A model generated the notes under the pieces. That model saw nothing but the letters and a program-made list of their open reading frames with translations. It was not told the DNA's origin and did no database searches. Position numbers and translations under genes: made by a program. DNA of 64,000 bases from UBA1413 sp964650525 (GTDB lineage Bacteria > Bacteroidota > Bacteroidia > Bacteroidales > Prolixibacteraceae): contig CAZYUA010000017.1 in NCBI GenBank assembly GCA_964650525.1, positions 24,488 to 88,487 of the forward strand, read 5' to 3'. Each line of letters begins with the position of its first letter. Position 1 is the stretch's first letter. Below are positions 16,882 through 25,449 of the stretch, piece by piece.

Positions 16882-18836
16882 AGTTCCTTATACCGTTGAT
16901 AACGTTGTTGTTAAGCATAGTGGCTCTGGCCAGGGCTCAAAATATCCGGGATACTGTCCGGATCGGTGAGATCACGGTTACTGCCGGGAAACAGGCCTTT
17001 TATGCCGGATTGAAAATCAGCCGGCCTGATTCCACAGCAATGGTATCATCGCTGACAACCAGCCTGTCGGATCTGTTAACAGGGTATACCCCTGTTTATA
17101 TAAAGGATAATGGACAAGGATCGGAGGCTACCGCCAGTTTCAGAGGTACGGCGGCATCGCATGCTGCCATCGTTTGGAACGGAATTAAACTGAATTCTCC
17201 GATGACCGGATACACCGATCTTTCCCTTATGCCACTTTTTTTTATTGATGATGTGTACCTTTTGCATGGCGGTAGTTCCCTGGCTGAAAGTTCAGGAGCC
17301 CTGGGGGGAAGCATCCATCTGGAAAACCTGCCTGCCTGGAACAACAGGGCTGGAATTTCGGGAATTCTGCAAAGAGGCTCTTTCGATACTGGGAATTATA
17401 TGGTAAAGCTCAACGCCGGAAACCCCTTCTTTCATTCGGCAACGCGCTTTTATTACGGTGCTTCCGATAATGATTTCACTTTCAAGAACATAGGTGTGAT
17501 TCCGAACCGTACAGATACCCTCCGGGATGGAGGATACCACAAATCTGCCCTTTTACAGGAGTTTTACCTGCGATCGTCGCGGAATCTGGTTGCTGCCATC
17601 CGTCTGTGGGTCCAGGGAAGCAACCGGAATCTTCCTCAGTTGATGTCGTACGAAGGCCGGGACAAAAAGGAAGACAGGGAGGACAGGCAGGGCAGGGCTC
17701 AGATTGAGGTCAGCCGTTACAGAGCAGGTTCTCACTGGAAATTTCTCACAGGCATTAACAGATCCGTAATGGAATATACCCGGCGTTCAGCAAGGCCGGA
17801 TTACCTGCTTGAAGACGCAGAAACCCGGGAGACAAGCTTATCCAATCTTTTCCGGTATGATAATCGATTTACATCTTCCATTACTTTAAGAGGGAGTATA
17901 GAAGCTAATTATTATCAAATATATGCCATTAATAGAAATAAAAATACCGAAAACCGGAGGCACCGTACAGAGGGTGGTTTGATGGTTCATCTTCTTTACA
18001 AACCGGCACCTCGGACTACACTTTTCCTGTTATCACGGGCAGAGGTTTATGATGGTCATATAGCTCCATGGATTCCTGCAGCTGGAATTGAAGCGAACAT
18101 CAGCTCCTCATTACCCCTGGAAATTAAAGCCAGTGTAACTCGGAATTATCATAAGCCCACGTTAAACGATCTTTATTGGGTGCCCGGAGGAAATCCGGAG
18201 CTGCTGCCCGAGCAAGGGTTTACAGGAGAGTGTTCGCTAACGATGACATCCGAACATAGGAACCTGTCCGTGAAACAGGAGCTCACTATCTATGGATCCC
18301 GGATTGACCATTGGATTATCTGGCAACCCAGCTCCACCGGAGCCTCTTACTGGGAAGCTGAAAATCTCCGTCAGGTGGACGCGACGGGGGGAGAATACGA
18401 TTTTCGGGGAGCCCTGAAATGGCAGCAGTGGAATTTCCGCCTGGCAGGGAACTATGCCTTCACCCGAACAATTAACCGCACCTCCACTGGTCTGGCAGAC
18501 AGGTCAGAAGGTAAACAGTTAATCTATATACCCAGACACATAGCCAACCTTCATTGCGGAATCAGCCATTCCGGTTGGGAACTGCTTTCCGGATTGAAGT
18601 TTACAGGCCGCAGGTACACCCAGTCATCTAACGACGAATCCCTGTTTGAGTACATCCTGAATCCGTACTGTCTTACTTCCCTGGCACTGCAGAAAAGTGC
18701 ATCTTTCAGATTTGCAGAAGCCCGGATCCAATTCAAAGTGGAGAACCTGTTCAATGTTACCTATCAGCAGGTACTCTGGCGTCCGATGCCAGGACGTCAC
18801 TGCAAGGCAACCCTGGCTTTTCTGTTTGGAAAATGA
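16878..18836 (+). CDS. btuB: TonB-dependent outer membrane cobalamin receptor, BtuB-like
   Basis: 652 aa. Signal peptide to about residue 20, then a TonB-box-like EITVTAG (residues ~31-37, compare the VVTA box of E. coli BtuB), a plug domain (residues ~50-155, with ATASFRGTAASHAAIVWNGI) and a beta-barrel to the C-terminus. The receptor type alone would not give the substrate; the upstream riboswitch and the BtuG-like neighbour make cobalamin the likely ligand. It overlaps the genes on both sides by four bases (ATGA). The inner-membrane BtuFCD transporter is not in the window. Confidence 0.9.
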   Translation: MKFLIPLITLLLSIVALARAQNIRDTVRIGEITVTAGKQAFYAGLKISRPDSTAMVSSLTTSLSDLLTGYTPVYIKDNGQGSEATASFRGTAASHAAIVWNGIKLNSPMTGYTDLSLMPLFFIDDVYLLHGGSSLAESSGALGGSIHLENLPAWNNRAGISGILQRGSFDTGNYMVKLNAGNPFFHSATRFYYGASDNDFTFKNIGVIPNRTDTLRDGGYHKSALLQEFYLRSSRNLVAAIRLWVQGSNRNLPQLMSYEGRDKKEDREDRQGRAQIEVSRYRAGSHWKFLTGINRSVMEYTRRSARPDYLLEDAETRETSLSNLFRYDNRFTSSITLRGSIEANYYQIYAINRNKNTENRRHRTEGGLMVHLLYKPAPRTTLFLLSRAEVYDGHIAPWIPAAGIEANISSSLPLEIKASVTRNYHKPTLNDLYWVPGGNPELLPEQGFTGECSLTMTSEHRNLSVKQELTIYGSRIDHWIIWQPSSTGASYWEAENLRQVDATGGEYDFRGALKWQQWNFRLAGNYAFTRTINRTSTGLADRSEGKQLIYIPRHIANLHCGISHSGWELLSGLKFTGRRYTQSSNDESLFEYILNPYCLTSLALQKSASFRFAEARIQFKVENLFNVTYQQVLWRPMPGRHCKATLAFLFGK

Positions 18837-19918
18837 AAGGAAATCCTCTCTATATGTTTTGTATATGGATGACGTTTTCATCCTGTTCCACTGATCCGGT
18901 AGACATCGTGTTTACCGGTCCTTTTGAAAACCGGGGAGTATTTATTTCCTGCGAGGGGAATTTCCTGTCGGGCAATGCCTCCTTGTCGTTTTATGATATC
19001 GGAAACCGTACGGTCCACAATCAGGTTTATTTTGCCATCAACAGGGTGCCCCTGGGCGATGTGGCCCAGTCGCTGGCTTCAGACGGAAAGAACCTCTTCA
19101 TCGTAGTTAACAACTCAGGAAAAGTGGTTGTAACAGACCTTTTAACCCTTGAGCATAAAGGCATTTTGAGGAATCTCATTTCTCCCCGGTATTTGCACCT
19201 CGCCGGGAACAAAAAGGCTTATCTCAGTGACCTTTACGCCCGGGAAATTGCAATCATCGATACAGAGACGCTTGAAATCACCGGCTCTATCGGAGTCTCA
19301 GACGGCAAAATGAATAGCAATGGTCATTCCACAGAATGTTTTGCCCGTGTGGGATCCTTGTTGTTTGTGTCGTGCTGGTCGTACGATAACCAATTGCTGG
19401 TCATTGACCTGACCTCCGACACCCTGGTGGATTCGGTAACAGTGCCCCGGCAACCACGGAAAATGGTTGTGGATGCCCACCAGATGATATGGTTGATTAC
19501 CGACGGGGATTATCTGGGAGGGACCACAGGCTTTGACCGTCCGTCGCTGGTACGCATCGATCCGGAAACCAGAACCATCCAACAACTCCTGCCATGGCCC
19601 CAGGCCAGGGTCGTACCCCGTGACCTGGCTATCAATCCGGCGGGCGACTCCATCTACTTCATAGCCGGCGACCTGTATAAAATGGCTGTTTCTGACCCTT
19701 TTCTTCCGGGAAAAGCCTTGGTTTTAGCAGGTAACCGGCTGTTATACAGTATGGGGGTCGATCCCCTTTCCGGCGAAATCTACCTCACAGATGCCGTCGA
19801 TTTCACCCAGGGTGCCTTTATTCATCGATATACTTCCGGTGGTTTACCCATCGATTCCTTCCGGGTCGGTATCAACCCGGGTGATTTTCTCTTTAACCGA
19901 ACGCAGCCCTATGAATAA
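18833..19918 (+). CDS. btuG: BtuG-like surface lipoprotein, YncE/DUF5074 beta-propeller
   Basis: 361 aa. Lipoprotein signal ending in TFSSC (Cys18). The mature protein is a YncE-like propeller with repeated strands such as LFIVVNNSGKVVVTDLLTLE, REIAIIDTETLEITGSIGV and QLLVIDLTSDTLVDSVTV. In Bacteroides thetaiotaomicron the lipoprotein BtuG has this architecture, binds B12 with very high affinity and sits as a lid on BtuB. Its position directly after the receptor, with ATGA overlap, supports the same role. It shares its last eight bases with the start of the DUF4465 gene. Confidence 0.88.
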   Translation: MKGNPLYMFCIWMTFSSCSTDPVDIVFTGPFENRGVFISCEGNFLSGNASLSFYDIGNRTVHNQVYFAINRVPLGDVAQSLASDGKNLFIVVNNSGKVVVTDLLTLEHKGILRNLISPRYLHLAGNKKAYLSDLYAREIAIIDTETLEITGSIGVSDGKMNSNGHSTECFARVGSLLFVSCWSYDNQLLVIDLTSDTLVDSVTVPRQPRKMVVDAHQMIWLITDGDYLGGTTGFDRPSLVRIDPETRTIQQLLPWPQARVVPRDLAINPAGDSIYFIAGDLYKMAVSDPFLPGKALVLAGNRLLYSMGVDPLSGEIYLTDAVDFTQGAFIHRYTSGGLPIDSFRVGINPGDFLFNRTQPYE

Positions 19919-20900
19919 TAGAATCTTTCTGTTCCTGGCCGCATGGAATCTCCTGGCTTCCGGAGTTATGAAAGCTCAGTTGCCTGCAACGTTTGAAGAT
20001 CTGGCTCTTCCTCCTTCCGGTTTCTGGAACGGGTCAGACCAAAGCGGTGCAATCACGAGTGGTAATATGATCTTTTTCAACACTTTTAGCCCTGAATGGA
20101 ACAGCTGGAGCGGTTTTGCCGTCTCGAACCACACCGATACGGTAACTCCCGGGTTGGCTAACCAGTACAGTTGCATGGCCGGCTCCGGCGTTCATAACTC
20201 AAGGAACTATGCGGTGGCTTTTGACTTCGGAAACCTTCGCGTCCAAATCCCCGAACCCATGGCGGTTGCCGGAGCCTGGATCACCAACTCTACTTATGCC
20301 TGCCTCTCCTTACGTCAAGGAGATATGTTTTCAAAAAAATTCGGCGGCCAGTCGGGAGCCGACCCCGACTATTTCCGGATACACATTACGGGGATCGATA
20401 GTGCAGGCAAGCAAACCGGGAATCTTCTGTTTTACCTTGCTGATTTCCGTTCCGTCGATCCCGGAGAAGATTACATCCTGGACAAGTGGACGTGGGCGGA
20501 TCTTTCCTCCCTCGGGATCGTTTCGGAGCTCAGGTTCCGCCTGGAATCGTCCGACACCGGAGCCTGGGGAATGAATACCCCTGCTTACTTCTGCCTGGAT
20601 AACCTGACTTATCTTGGAATACCGCAGGCTATAAACCCCATCCAGAGAGATGGTGGGTACCCTACAGAAAACCTGAACCAGGGGTTCCGGGTTTACCCGG
20701 TACCATTCCATGATTGCCTTACCATCACGGCACCCCAGCCTCCCGGAGAAATCATGTTAACAGGCCTGGATGGAAGGATCTTCCACCATTCCCGGGGATT
20801 AAGTGCGGTTACCGGTCTTGGCTGGCTTCCTCCCGGACTCTATCTTTTACGCCTGGGTTACAGGTACACAAATCGTACATTTCTAATCACCAAAAGGTAA
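19911..20900 (+). CDS. DUF4465 protein with T9SS sorting tail, B12 operon
   Basis: 329 aa from the ATG at 19911, which overlaps the btuG stop; longer in-frame starts would run deep into btuG. Signal peptide (ending ASGVMKAQ) and then a beta-sandwich DUF4465 domain (residues ~23-245, with FWNGSDQSGAITSGNMIFFN and SGFAVSNHTDTVTPGLANQY). DUF4465 proteins recur in Bacteroidota B12 loci, and I believe the B12-binding BtuH lipoproteins belong here, but this is from memory. Unlike those, this protein ends in a T9SS type A domain (FRVYPVPFHDCLTI ... WLPPGLYLLRLG). Inferred role: secreted or surface cobamide binder. It is the last gene of the operon, and no clear terminator follows. Confidence 0.85.
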   Translation: MNNRIFLFLAAWNLLASGVMKAQLPATFEDLALPPSGFWNGSDQSGAITSGNMIFFNTFSPEWNSWSGFAVSNHTDTVTPGLANQYSCMAGSGVHNSRNYAVAFDFGNLRVQIPEPMAVAGAWITNSTYACLSLRQGDMFSKKFGGQSGADPDYFRIHITGIDSAGKQTGNLLFYLADFRSVDPGEDYILDKWTWADLSSLGIVSELRFRLESSDTGAWGMNTPAYFCLDNLTYLGIPQAINPIQRDGGYPTENLNQGFRVYPVPFHDCLTITAPQPPGEIMLTGLDGRIFHHSRGLSAVTGLGWLPPGLYLLRLGYRYTNRTFLITKR

Positions 20901-20981
20901 AAATCACAATTGTGTTCTTTCAAGTCTGCTTTCCCGGGATTACTGTTTTTTTAACATTCTGATAATAATAAGGTTAAGGTA

Positions 20982-21013
20982 TTTTGTTCTGAATAAAGAA
21001 TACTGTTTATTTG
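20982..21013 (+). promoter_or_regulatory. Probable promoter for slyD
   Basis: TTTTG (20982-20986), a 19-base spacer and TTTATTTG (21006-21013, one mismatch to TAnnTTTG). This separates slyD from the B12 operon and would make ATG 21034 a better start than ATG 21025, which would be almost leaderless. Confidence 0.5.
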
Positions 21014-21024
21014 CATGAAGTAAA

Positions 21025-21588
21025 ATGAATAAAATGGAGATAGGAAAAAAAGCAATGGTTGCCCTGACCTACGATCTCAGGGTTGACGGAGAGGAAGGAC
21101 AAATCATTGAACAGGTCACCGCTGAAAAGCCCCTGTTGTTTTTATATGGTGCAGGCCAGATGCTGCCTGCTTTTGAATTACACCTTGCCGGAAGGAAGGC
21201 GGGGGAATTGTTCGAGATAATGCTGGATTACAACAATGCTTACGGTGCAGTAAACGAAGAGGCTGTCGTAGACCTGCCCAAAAATATTTTCATGGTTGAC
21301 GGGGCTTTTAACACTGATCTGGTAAAACCAGGCAACAATGTGCCTATGATGACCGGCAGCGGACAGCGTTTGAACGGCCGGGTGCTCGAAGTCACGGAAA
21401 AGGAGGTTAGAATGGACTTTAACCATCCCCTGGCCGGAGAGGACCTTTATTTCAGAGGTGAGATCCTCGAAGTGAGGCCTGCCACCGATGAGGAACTAAT
21501 CAGCTACCTTTCGGGTGGCTGCGATTGCAGCAGCGGAGAGTGCAGCTCCGGTTCCCATGGGGGAGGTTGCAGTGGTTGCGGGTGCTGA
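21025..21588 (+). CDS. slyD: SlyD-type FKBP peptidyl-prolyl isomerase with metal-binding tail
   Basis: 187 aa (184 if ATG 21034 is used). FKBP domain interrupted by an insert-in-flap (IF) domain as in SlyD: VALTYDLRVDGEEG starts the FKBP part, FLYGAGQMLPAFELHLAGRK matches the typical active-site block, and the flap insert covers roughly residues 70-125. The C-terminus is a flexible Cys/Gly/Ser-rich tail with eight cysteines and one histidine in its last ~24 residues, similar in kind to the nickel-binding tail of SlyD. Probable roles are prolyl isomerisation, chaperone activity and metal delivery. Confidence 0.9.
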   Translation: MNKMEIGKKAMVALTYDLRVDGEEGQIIEQVTAEKPLLFLYGAGQMLPAFELHLAGRKAGELFEIMLDYNNAYGAVNEEAVVDLPKNIFMVDGAFNTDLVKPGNNVPMMTGSGQRLNGRVLEVTEKEVRMDFNHPLAGEDLYFRGEILEVRPATDEELISYLSGGCDCSSGECSSGSHGGGCSGCGC

Positions 21589-21592
21589 TTTA

Positions 21593-21624
21593 TTTTGAAA
21601 TTTCGTCAATATTAATTACCTTTA
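21593..21624 (+). promoter_or_regulatory. Probable promoter for aroC
   Basis: TTTTG (21593-21597), 19-base spacer, TACCTTTA (21617-21624, last base off consensus). About 40 bases separate it from the aroC ATG. Confidence 0.5.
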
Positions 21625-21666
21625 TAGCTTTCCTTTCAGGTAAGCAGCCTTCGTATTGTTAAAGGG

Positions 21667-22740
21667 ATGAACACTTTCGGGCGCATTTTCAGACTTACCT
21701 CATTTGGCGAATCGCACGGGAAAGCCATCGGTGGTATTATCGATGGTTGTCCTCCCGGTTTGGAAATTGATATTTCTCTAATCCGGAAGGAACTTGACAG
21801 ACGTAAACCGGGACAGTCCCGGATTACATCCCGGCGCGCGGAACCCGATGAGGTAGAATTTCTGTCTGGCCTTTTCGGAGGAAAGACACTGGGAACACCT
21901 GTTGCTTTTGCGGTCTGGAACAGAGACCAGCACCCGGATGACTACGACGACCTCAAGGATGTTTTTCGTCCCTCTCATGCCGATTTTACCTATCAACAGA
22001 AATATGGTATCCGCGACCACAGGGGCGGAGGAAGAGCATCAGCCAGGGAGACCATTGCAAGGGTCGTCGCCGGAACCATAGCCCGGCAGGTGCTGGCTTC
22101 AGCCGGCGTGGAAATCAACGCTTATGTGTCTCAGGTCGCTGATATTGTGCTTCAGAAAGAATATCTTGAACTGGATCTCACCCTCACCGACACCAATCTG
22201 GTTCGTTGTCCCGATCCGGATACTGCCTCCAGGATGATCCGCCGTATCGAAGAGGCAGGCGATAACCTGGATACCGTAGGTGGAGTGATTACCGGACTGG
22301 CCCGTGGCGTTCCGGCAGGGTGGGGAGATCCTGTTTTCAATAAACTCCATGCGGACCTGGGGTCTGCCATGCTTGGAATCAATGCGGTAAAAGGATTTGA
22401 AATAGGTTCTGGCTTCCAGGGAGCCCGGATGACCGGCTCCAGCCATAACGACCAGTTTGTTCACGGAGAACGGGGAATCCGGACTGTCAGCAACCATTCA
22501 GGTGGCATCCAGGGTGGCATCTCTAATGGAGAAGATATCTATTTCCGGGTTGCTTTCAAGCCGGTAGCAACCCTTCTCAAAGAACAGCCTACTGTCGACA
22601 GCAGTTCGCGGGAGACCATTATCCACCCCCGGGGAAGGCATGATCCCTGTGTACTGCCTCGTGCAGTACCCATTGTCGAAGCCATGACTGCCCTGGTTCT
22701 AATGGATCACTTTTTATTACAAAACACTTATAAGATCTGA
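21667..22740 (+). CDS. aroC: Chorismate synthase
   Basis: FMN-dependent enzyme converting EPSP to chorismate, last step of the shikimate pathway. 357 aa, normal length. Signatures are the N-terminal GRIFRLTSFGESHGKAIGGI, the second motif around YGIRDHRGGGRASARETIAR, and the C-terminal GGIQGGISNGEDI. No other shikimate gene is nearby. The DUF134 gene follows after two bases and is probably co-transcribed. Confidence 0.97.
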   Translation: MNTFGRIFRLTSFGESHGKAIGGIIDGCPPGLEIDISLIRKELDRRKPGQSRITSRRAEPDEVEFLSGLFGGKTLGTPVAFAVWNRDQHPDDYDDLKDVFRPSHADFTYQQKYGIRDHRGGGRASARETIARVVAGTIARQVLASAGVEINAYVSQVADIVLQKEYLELDLTLTDTNLVRCPDPDTASRMIRRIEEAGDNLDTVGGVITGLARGVPAGWGDPVFNKLHADLGSAMLGINAVKGFEIGSGFQGARMTGSSHNDQFVHGERGIRTVSNHSGGIQGGISNGEDIYFRVAFKPVATLLKEQPTVDSSSRETIIHPRGRHDPCVLPRAVPIVEAMTALVLMDHFLLQNTYKI

Positions 22741-22742
22741 AA

Positions 22743-23171
22743 ATGCCAAGAAAAAAACGCCAGAGAAAAATGTTGATGCCCCCCCTGATCAAAGGTATGT
22801 CCGTATCCGGAGTGCGTGGAAGACGCTCAAATGAGGTTTTCATGTTGCTCGAAGAATACGAGGCAATCCGGTTACTTGATTATGAAATGCTGAACCAGGA
22901 GCAGGCTGCCCTAAAAATGGAAGTTTCCAGGCCCACCCTGACCAGGATCTACGACGAAGCAAGGCAAAAGGTTGCTGCTGCCTTCGTTGAGGGCCGCGAC
23001 CTGGTCTTCAGGGGTGGAGTGGTGACTTTCACCGAGGAATGGTTCAAATGCACACGGTGCAAGCATAATTTCCCGGCTGCAGATGAGCATCCCCTGGTTT
23101 GTCCTGCTTGCGGCTCCTCAGAGTACCTGTCTGTAAATGATCTATATAGCGAGGAAGCCCGTCGGAAGTAA
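22743..23171 (+). CDS. DUF134 family protein with C-terminal zinc ribbon
   Basis: 142 aa. The N-terminal DUF134 region (RRSNEVFMLLEEYEAIRLLD, then QEQAALKMEVSRPTLTRIYD) contains a sigma-region-4-like helix-turn-helix, so DNA binding is likely. The C-terminus adds a four-cysteine zinc ribbon (CTRCKHN ... CPACGSSE). The family is widespread among anaerobes and often sits near metal-cluster or nitrogenase-accessory proteins; its target is unknown. Starts two bases after the aroC stop. Confidence 0.85.
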   Translation: MPRKKRQRKMLMPPLIKGMSVSGVRGRRSNEVFMLLEEYEAIRLLDYEMLNQEQAALKMEVSRPTLTRIYDEARQKVAAAFVEGRDLVFRGGVVTFTEEWFKCTRCKHNFPAADEHPLVCPACGSSEYLSVNDLYSEEARRK

Positions 23172-23218
23172 CGAAAGAAACCTTACACTGAAAGCCGCCC
23201 CAAAACTCTACCTGTCCG

Positions 23219-23284
23219 CTTCCGGCCAGGCAGTTATCCTTACACCTGTATGACTGCCTGAGGTTTAGTTGCGGTAGCCGGAAG
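23219..23284 (+). other. Nested two-stem RNA-like structure between genes
   Basis: In the 213-base gap after the DUF134 gene, CTTCCGGC (23219-23226) pairs with GCCGGAAG (23277-23284), and directly adjoining CAGGCAGT (23227-23234) pairs with ACTGCCTG (23253-23260). The result is a 16-bp interrupted stem with an 18-base apical loop and a one-sided 16-base bulge. No T-run follows on either strand. It may be a structured leader of the gene at 23385, a processed 3' UTR or a small RNA; strand is not determined. Confidence 0.45.
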
Positions 23285-23384
23285 GTTAATTATCAACATT
23301 TTCTGTATAGGCAGATCCCTGGTTAAAGGCCATAGAATGAAGTTTAAAGTAACACGCTCAAAAATATTCTAATCACTGTACACT

Positions 23385-23918
23385 ATGGAAGAACTTACCG
23401 AAGGAACCCGCGTAGATCATCCCCGTTATGGCCAGGGAATCATCAGCAAAGTGAACCTGGCCGCTTACGAAATCTATTTCGAAAAAGGTGGACGGATAGA
23501 GATCACCAAAAGAAATACGGATCTCTCTGTCGTCGAACTTAAAGTGGATAACCGCCCCAAAAACAGCCTTACCCTGAAAGAAGTGGAAGACGTCCTGACC
23601 CGTGTGCTTGACCGTTCAGCCTCCCTCACGGAAGTCGTCCCTCTGGGAGAGCGGTGGAATGGCGGAACCCTTATTCTCAAACCAGCCAATCCGGCGCTCC
23701 AATCCAAAGAAATACCCATTGATACTTTTTTCCATAAAATCGTCATGCTGCGTGACCGCCTCAGAGTGCTTGAACAGAATATCAATGCTCATCCTCTTTT
23801 GTCTGATGAGGAGAAGGTTAACCTGCAGCAATATATCACCAGGATCTATGGATCACTGACTACTTTCAACATCCTTTTTGCTGAGAAGGACCATTATTTT
23901 GTTGGAGCAAAATCCTGA
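23385..23918 (+). CDS. Conserved hypothetical protein with Tudor/CarD-like N-terminus
   Basis: 177 aa soluble protein. The first ~50 residues (GTRVDHPRYGQGIISKVN, then YEIYFEKGGRIEI) resemble the SH3/Tudor-like module found at the end of UvrD/PcrA helicases and in CarD-type RNA polymerase binders. The remainder (about 60-177) is helical and unfamiliar. Homologues seem confined to Bacteroidota as far as I recall. The small N-terminal module suggests contact with RNA polymerase or another protein, but no function can be assigned. Preceded by the structured element at 23219-23284. Confidence 0.75.
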   Translation: MEELTEGTRVDHPRYGQGIISKVNLAAYEIYFEKGGRIEITKRNTDLSVVELKVDNRPKNSLTLKEVEDVLTRVLDRSASLTEVVPLGERWNGGTLILKPANPALQSKEIPIDTFFHKIVMLRDRLRVLEQNINAHPLLSDEEKVNLQQYITRIYGSLTTFNILFAEKDHYFVGAKS

Positions 23919-23945
23919 ACCGTTCTGAAATACATCCTTTCTCCT

Positions 23946-24854
23946 ATGTGTCGACTTTTTCTGATTTGTATTGCTGTTGGGATCTGCTTCCCGGCTATCG
24001 GCCAGGATATAAGGCTTAAAGTATGGCCTGGGCAAGCGCCCACCAACAACGGAATCGTAACTCAGGAAGATAACCTGGAAGGTGGACGTGTGGCCAACGT
24101 GTCGGAACCGGAGTTGTTTGTGTTTCTTCCGTCTAAGGAAACTCAGACCGGTGCTGCCGTGGTGATTTGTCCCGGAGGTGGATACCAGCGCCTGGCCATG
24201 GAGCATGAGGGATTCGGTATAGCCAGGTGGCTTGCTTCGAACGGAATTGCCGGCATTGTTCTGAAATATAGAATGCCCAATGGACATCATCAAGTCCCGG
24301 CTGAAGATGCACGCCGGGCTTTACGGCTCGTCCGATGGCACGCTGCTGAGTGGGGAATACATCCTTCGCTTGTGGGAATTGCAGGTTCTTCGGCCGGAGG
24401 CCATCTGGCGGCCACCGTGGCAACCCGTTTTGACGCGGGCGACCCTGCATCTGCTGACCCTATCGAAACCCTGGGATGCAGGCCCGATTTTGTGCTGCTC
24501 CTGTATCCTGTAATCTCCATGAAGGAGGAACTGACTCACCTGGGGTCCCGAAAGAACCTTCTGGGTGAAGACCTCAACCCGGAGCTCTCAACCCTGTACT
24601 CAAACGAGTTACACGTTACCCCCCGGACTCCTCCCGTGTTCATCGTTCTGGCAGACAACGACCGGACAGTGATTCCCCGGAATTCCTTGTTGTTTTACGA
24701 TGCCCTTAAAACCAACAAGGTAGCCGCCGAGATGCACATTTTTGCCGGAGGGGGACATGGTTTCGGAATCACCAAAAATCATCAGCCGGCAGACCAGTGG
24801 CCCGGTATGTTCCTCGACTGGTTAAAGGCCTCCGGCTTCCTGAAAAAACCGTGA
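23946..24854 (+). CDS. Secreted alpha/beta-hydrolase (esterase/acetylxylan esterase-like)
   Basis: 302 aa with a signal peptide (MCRLFLICIAVGICFPAIGQ). Alpha/beta-hydrolase of the BD-FAE/acetyl-esterase group. The oxyanion region is VVICPGGGYQRLAMEHEG, the nucleophile Ser lies in GIAGSSAGGHLAA (G-x-S-x-G), and the acid and base are probably Asp in LADNDRTVIP and His in GGGHGFGI. Such enzymes commonly deacetylate xylan or related sugars; no glycan-utilisation genes are nearby, so the substrate is open. Starts 28 bases after the previous gene. Confidence 0.88.
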   Translation: MCRLFLICIAVGICFPAIGQDIRLKVWPGQAPTNNGIVTQEDNLEGGRVANVSEPELFVFLPSKETQTGAAVVICPGGGYQRLAMEHEGFGIARWLASNGIAGIVLKYRMPNGHHQVPAEDARRALRLVRWHAAEWGIHPSLVGIAGSSAGGHLAATVATRFDAGDPASADPIETLGCRPDFVLLLYPVISMKEELTHLGSRKNLLGEDLNPELSTLYSNELHVTPRTPPVFIVLADNDRTVIPRNSLLFYDALKTNKVAAEMHIFAGGGHGFGITKNHQPADQWPGMFLDWLKASGFLKKP

Positions 24855-24918
24855 CCGCCTGCAACCTGTCGCAACCGCCAACACTTGCCAAGTACCTTTT
24901 TCTTTTCCTTCCAGTAGC

Positions 24919-25449
24919 ATGATTCACCCTGTTGATGTTTTTACCTATTGTCCCCGCTGCGGAGCTTCCGGTTTCCGCGCCGTCTCCTGCCGGTCGCTGA
25001 AGTGCAGCAAATGCGGTTTTCTCTTCTATATCAACACGGCCGCAGCCGTGGCTGCCCTTATTTTTAACGAAGAGGGGAAACTGCTTGTCACCCGAAGGGG
25101 AGTGGAACCCGATGCCGGCATGCTTGATCTTCCCGGTGGATTCGTGGATCCCGGGGAAAATGCCGAGGATGCTTTACGCCGCGAACTGAACGAAGAACTC
25201 GGCATTAAGGTGAGGAAACTTCGCTATCTTGCCTCCTGCCCCAACGAATACCTGTTTTCCGGCATCACAATTTTCACAACCGACCTTGCTTTCCGTGTGT
25301 TCCCGGTCTCTGTCGAAGACCTCCACCCAGCCGATGACATTGCCGGCTATGAATGGGTATACCCTGAGGAGGTTTGTCCGGAAGAGATACCGGCAACCTC
25401 CATCCGGTTTTTTATTAAAAAGACAGCCATCGATGAATCCCGTACCTGA
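24919..25449 (+). CDS. Nudix hydrolase with N-terminal zinc ribbon
   Basis: 176 aa. The four-cysteine ribbon at residues ~11-35 (CPRCGASG ... CSKCGF) resembles that of NADH pyrophosphatase NudC, though the rest is shorter. The Nudix box reads GGFVDPGENAEDALR, then RELNEELGI (G-x5-E-x7-R-E-x-x-E-E-x-G-I), complete with catalytic glutamates. It probably hydrolyses a nucleoside-diphosphate derivative; the exact substrate is unknown. Its 3' end overlaps the M24 peptidase gene by 17 bases, the first link of a Nudix-pepP-nth run. Confidence 0.9.
   Translation: MIHPVDVFTYCPRCGASGFRAVSCRSLKCSKCGFLFYINTAAAVAALIFNEEGKLLVTRRGVEPDAGMLDLPGGFVDPGENAEDALRRELNEELGIKVRKLRYLASCPNEYLFSGITIFTTDLAFRVFPVSVEDLHPADDIAGYEWVYPEEVCPEEIPATSIRFFIKKTAIDESRT

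Noticed and set aside
25229..25432. N-terminal extension of the M24 peptidase
   Set aside because: Overlaps conserved Nudix coding sequence in another frame; ATG 25433 gives the normal family start.
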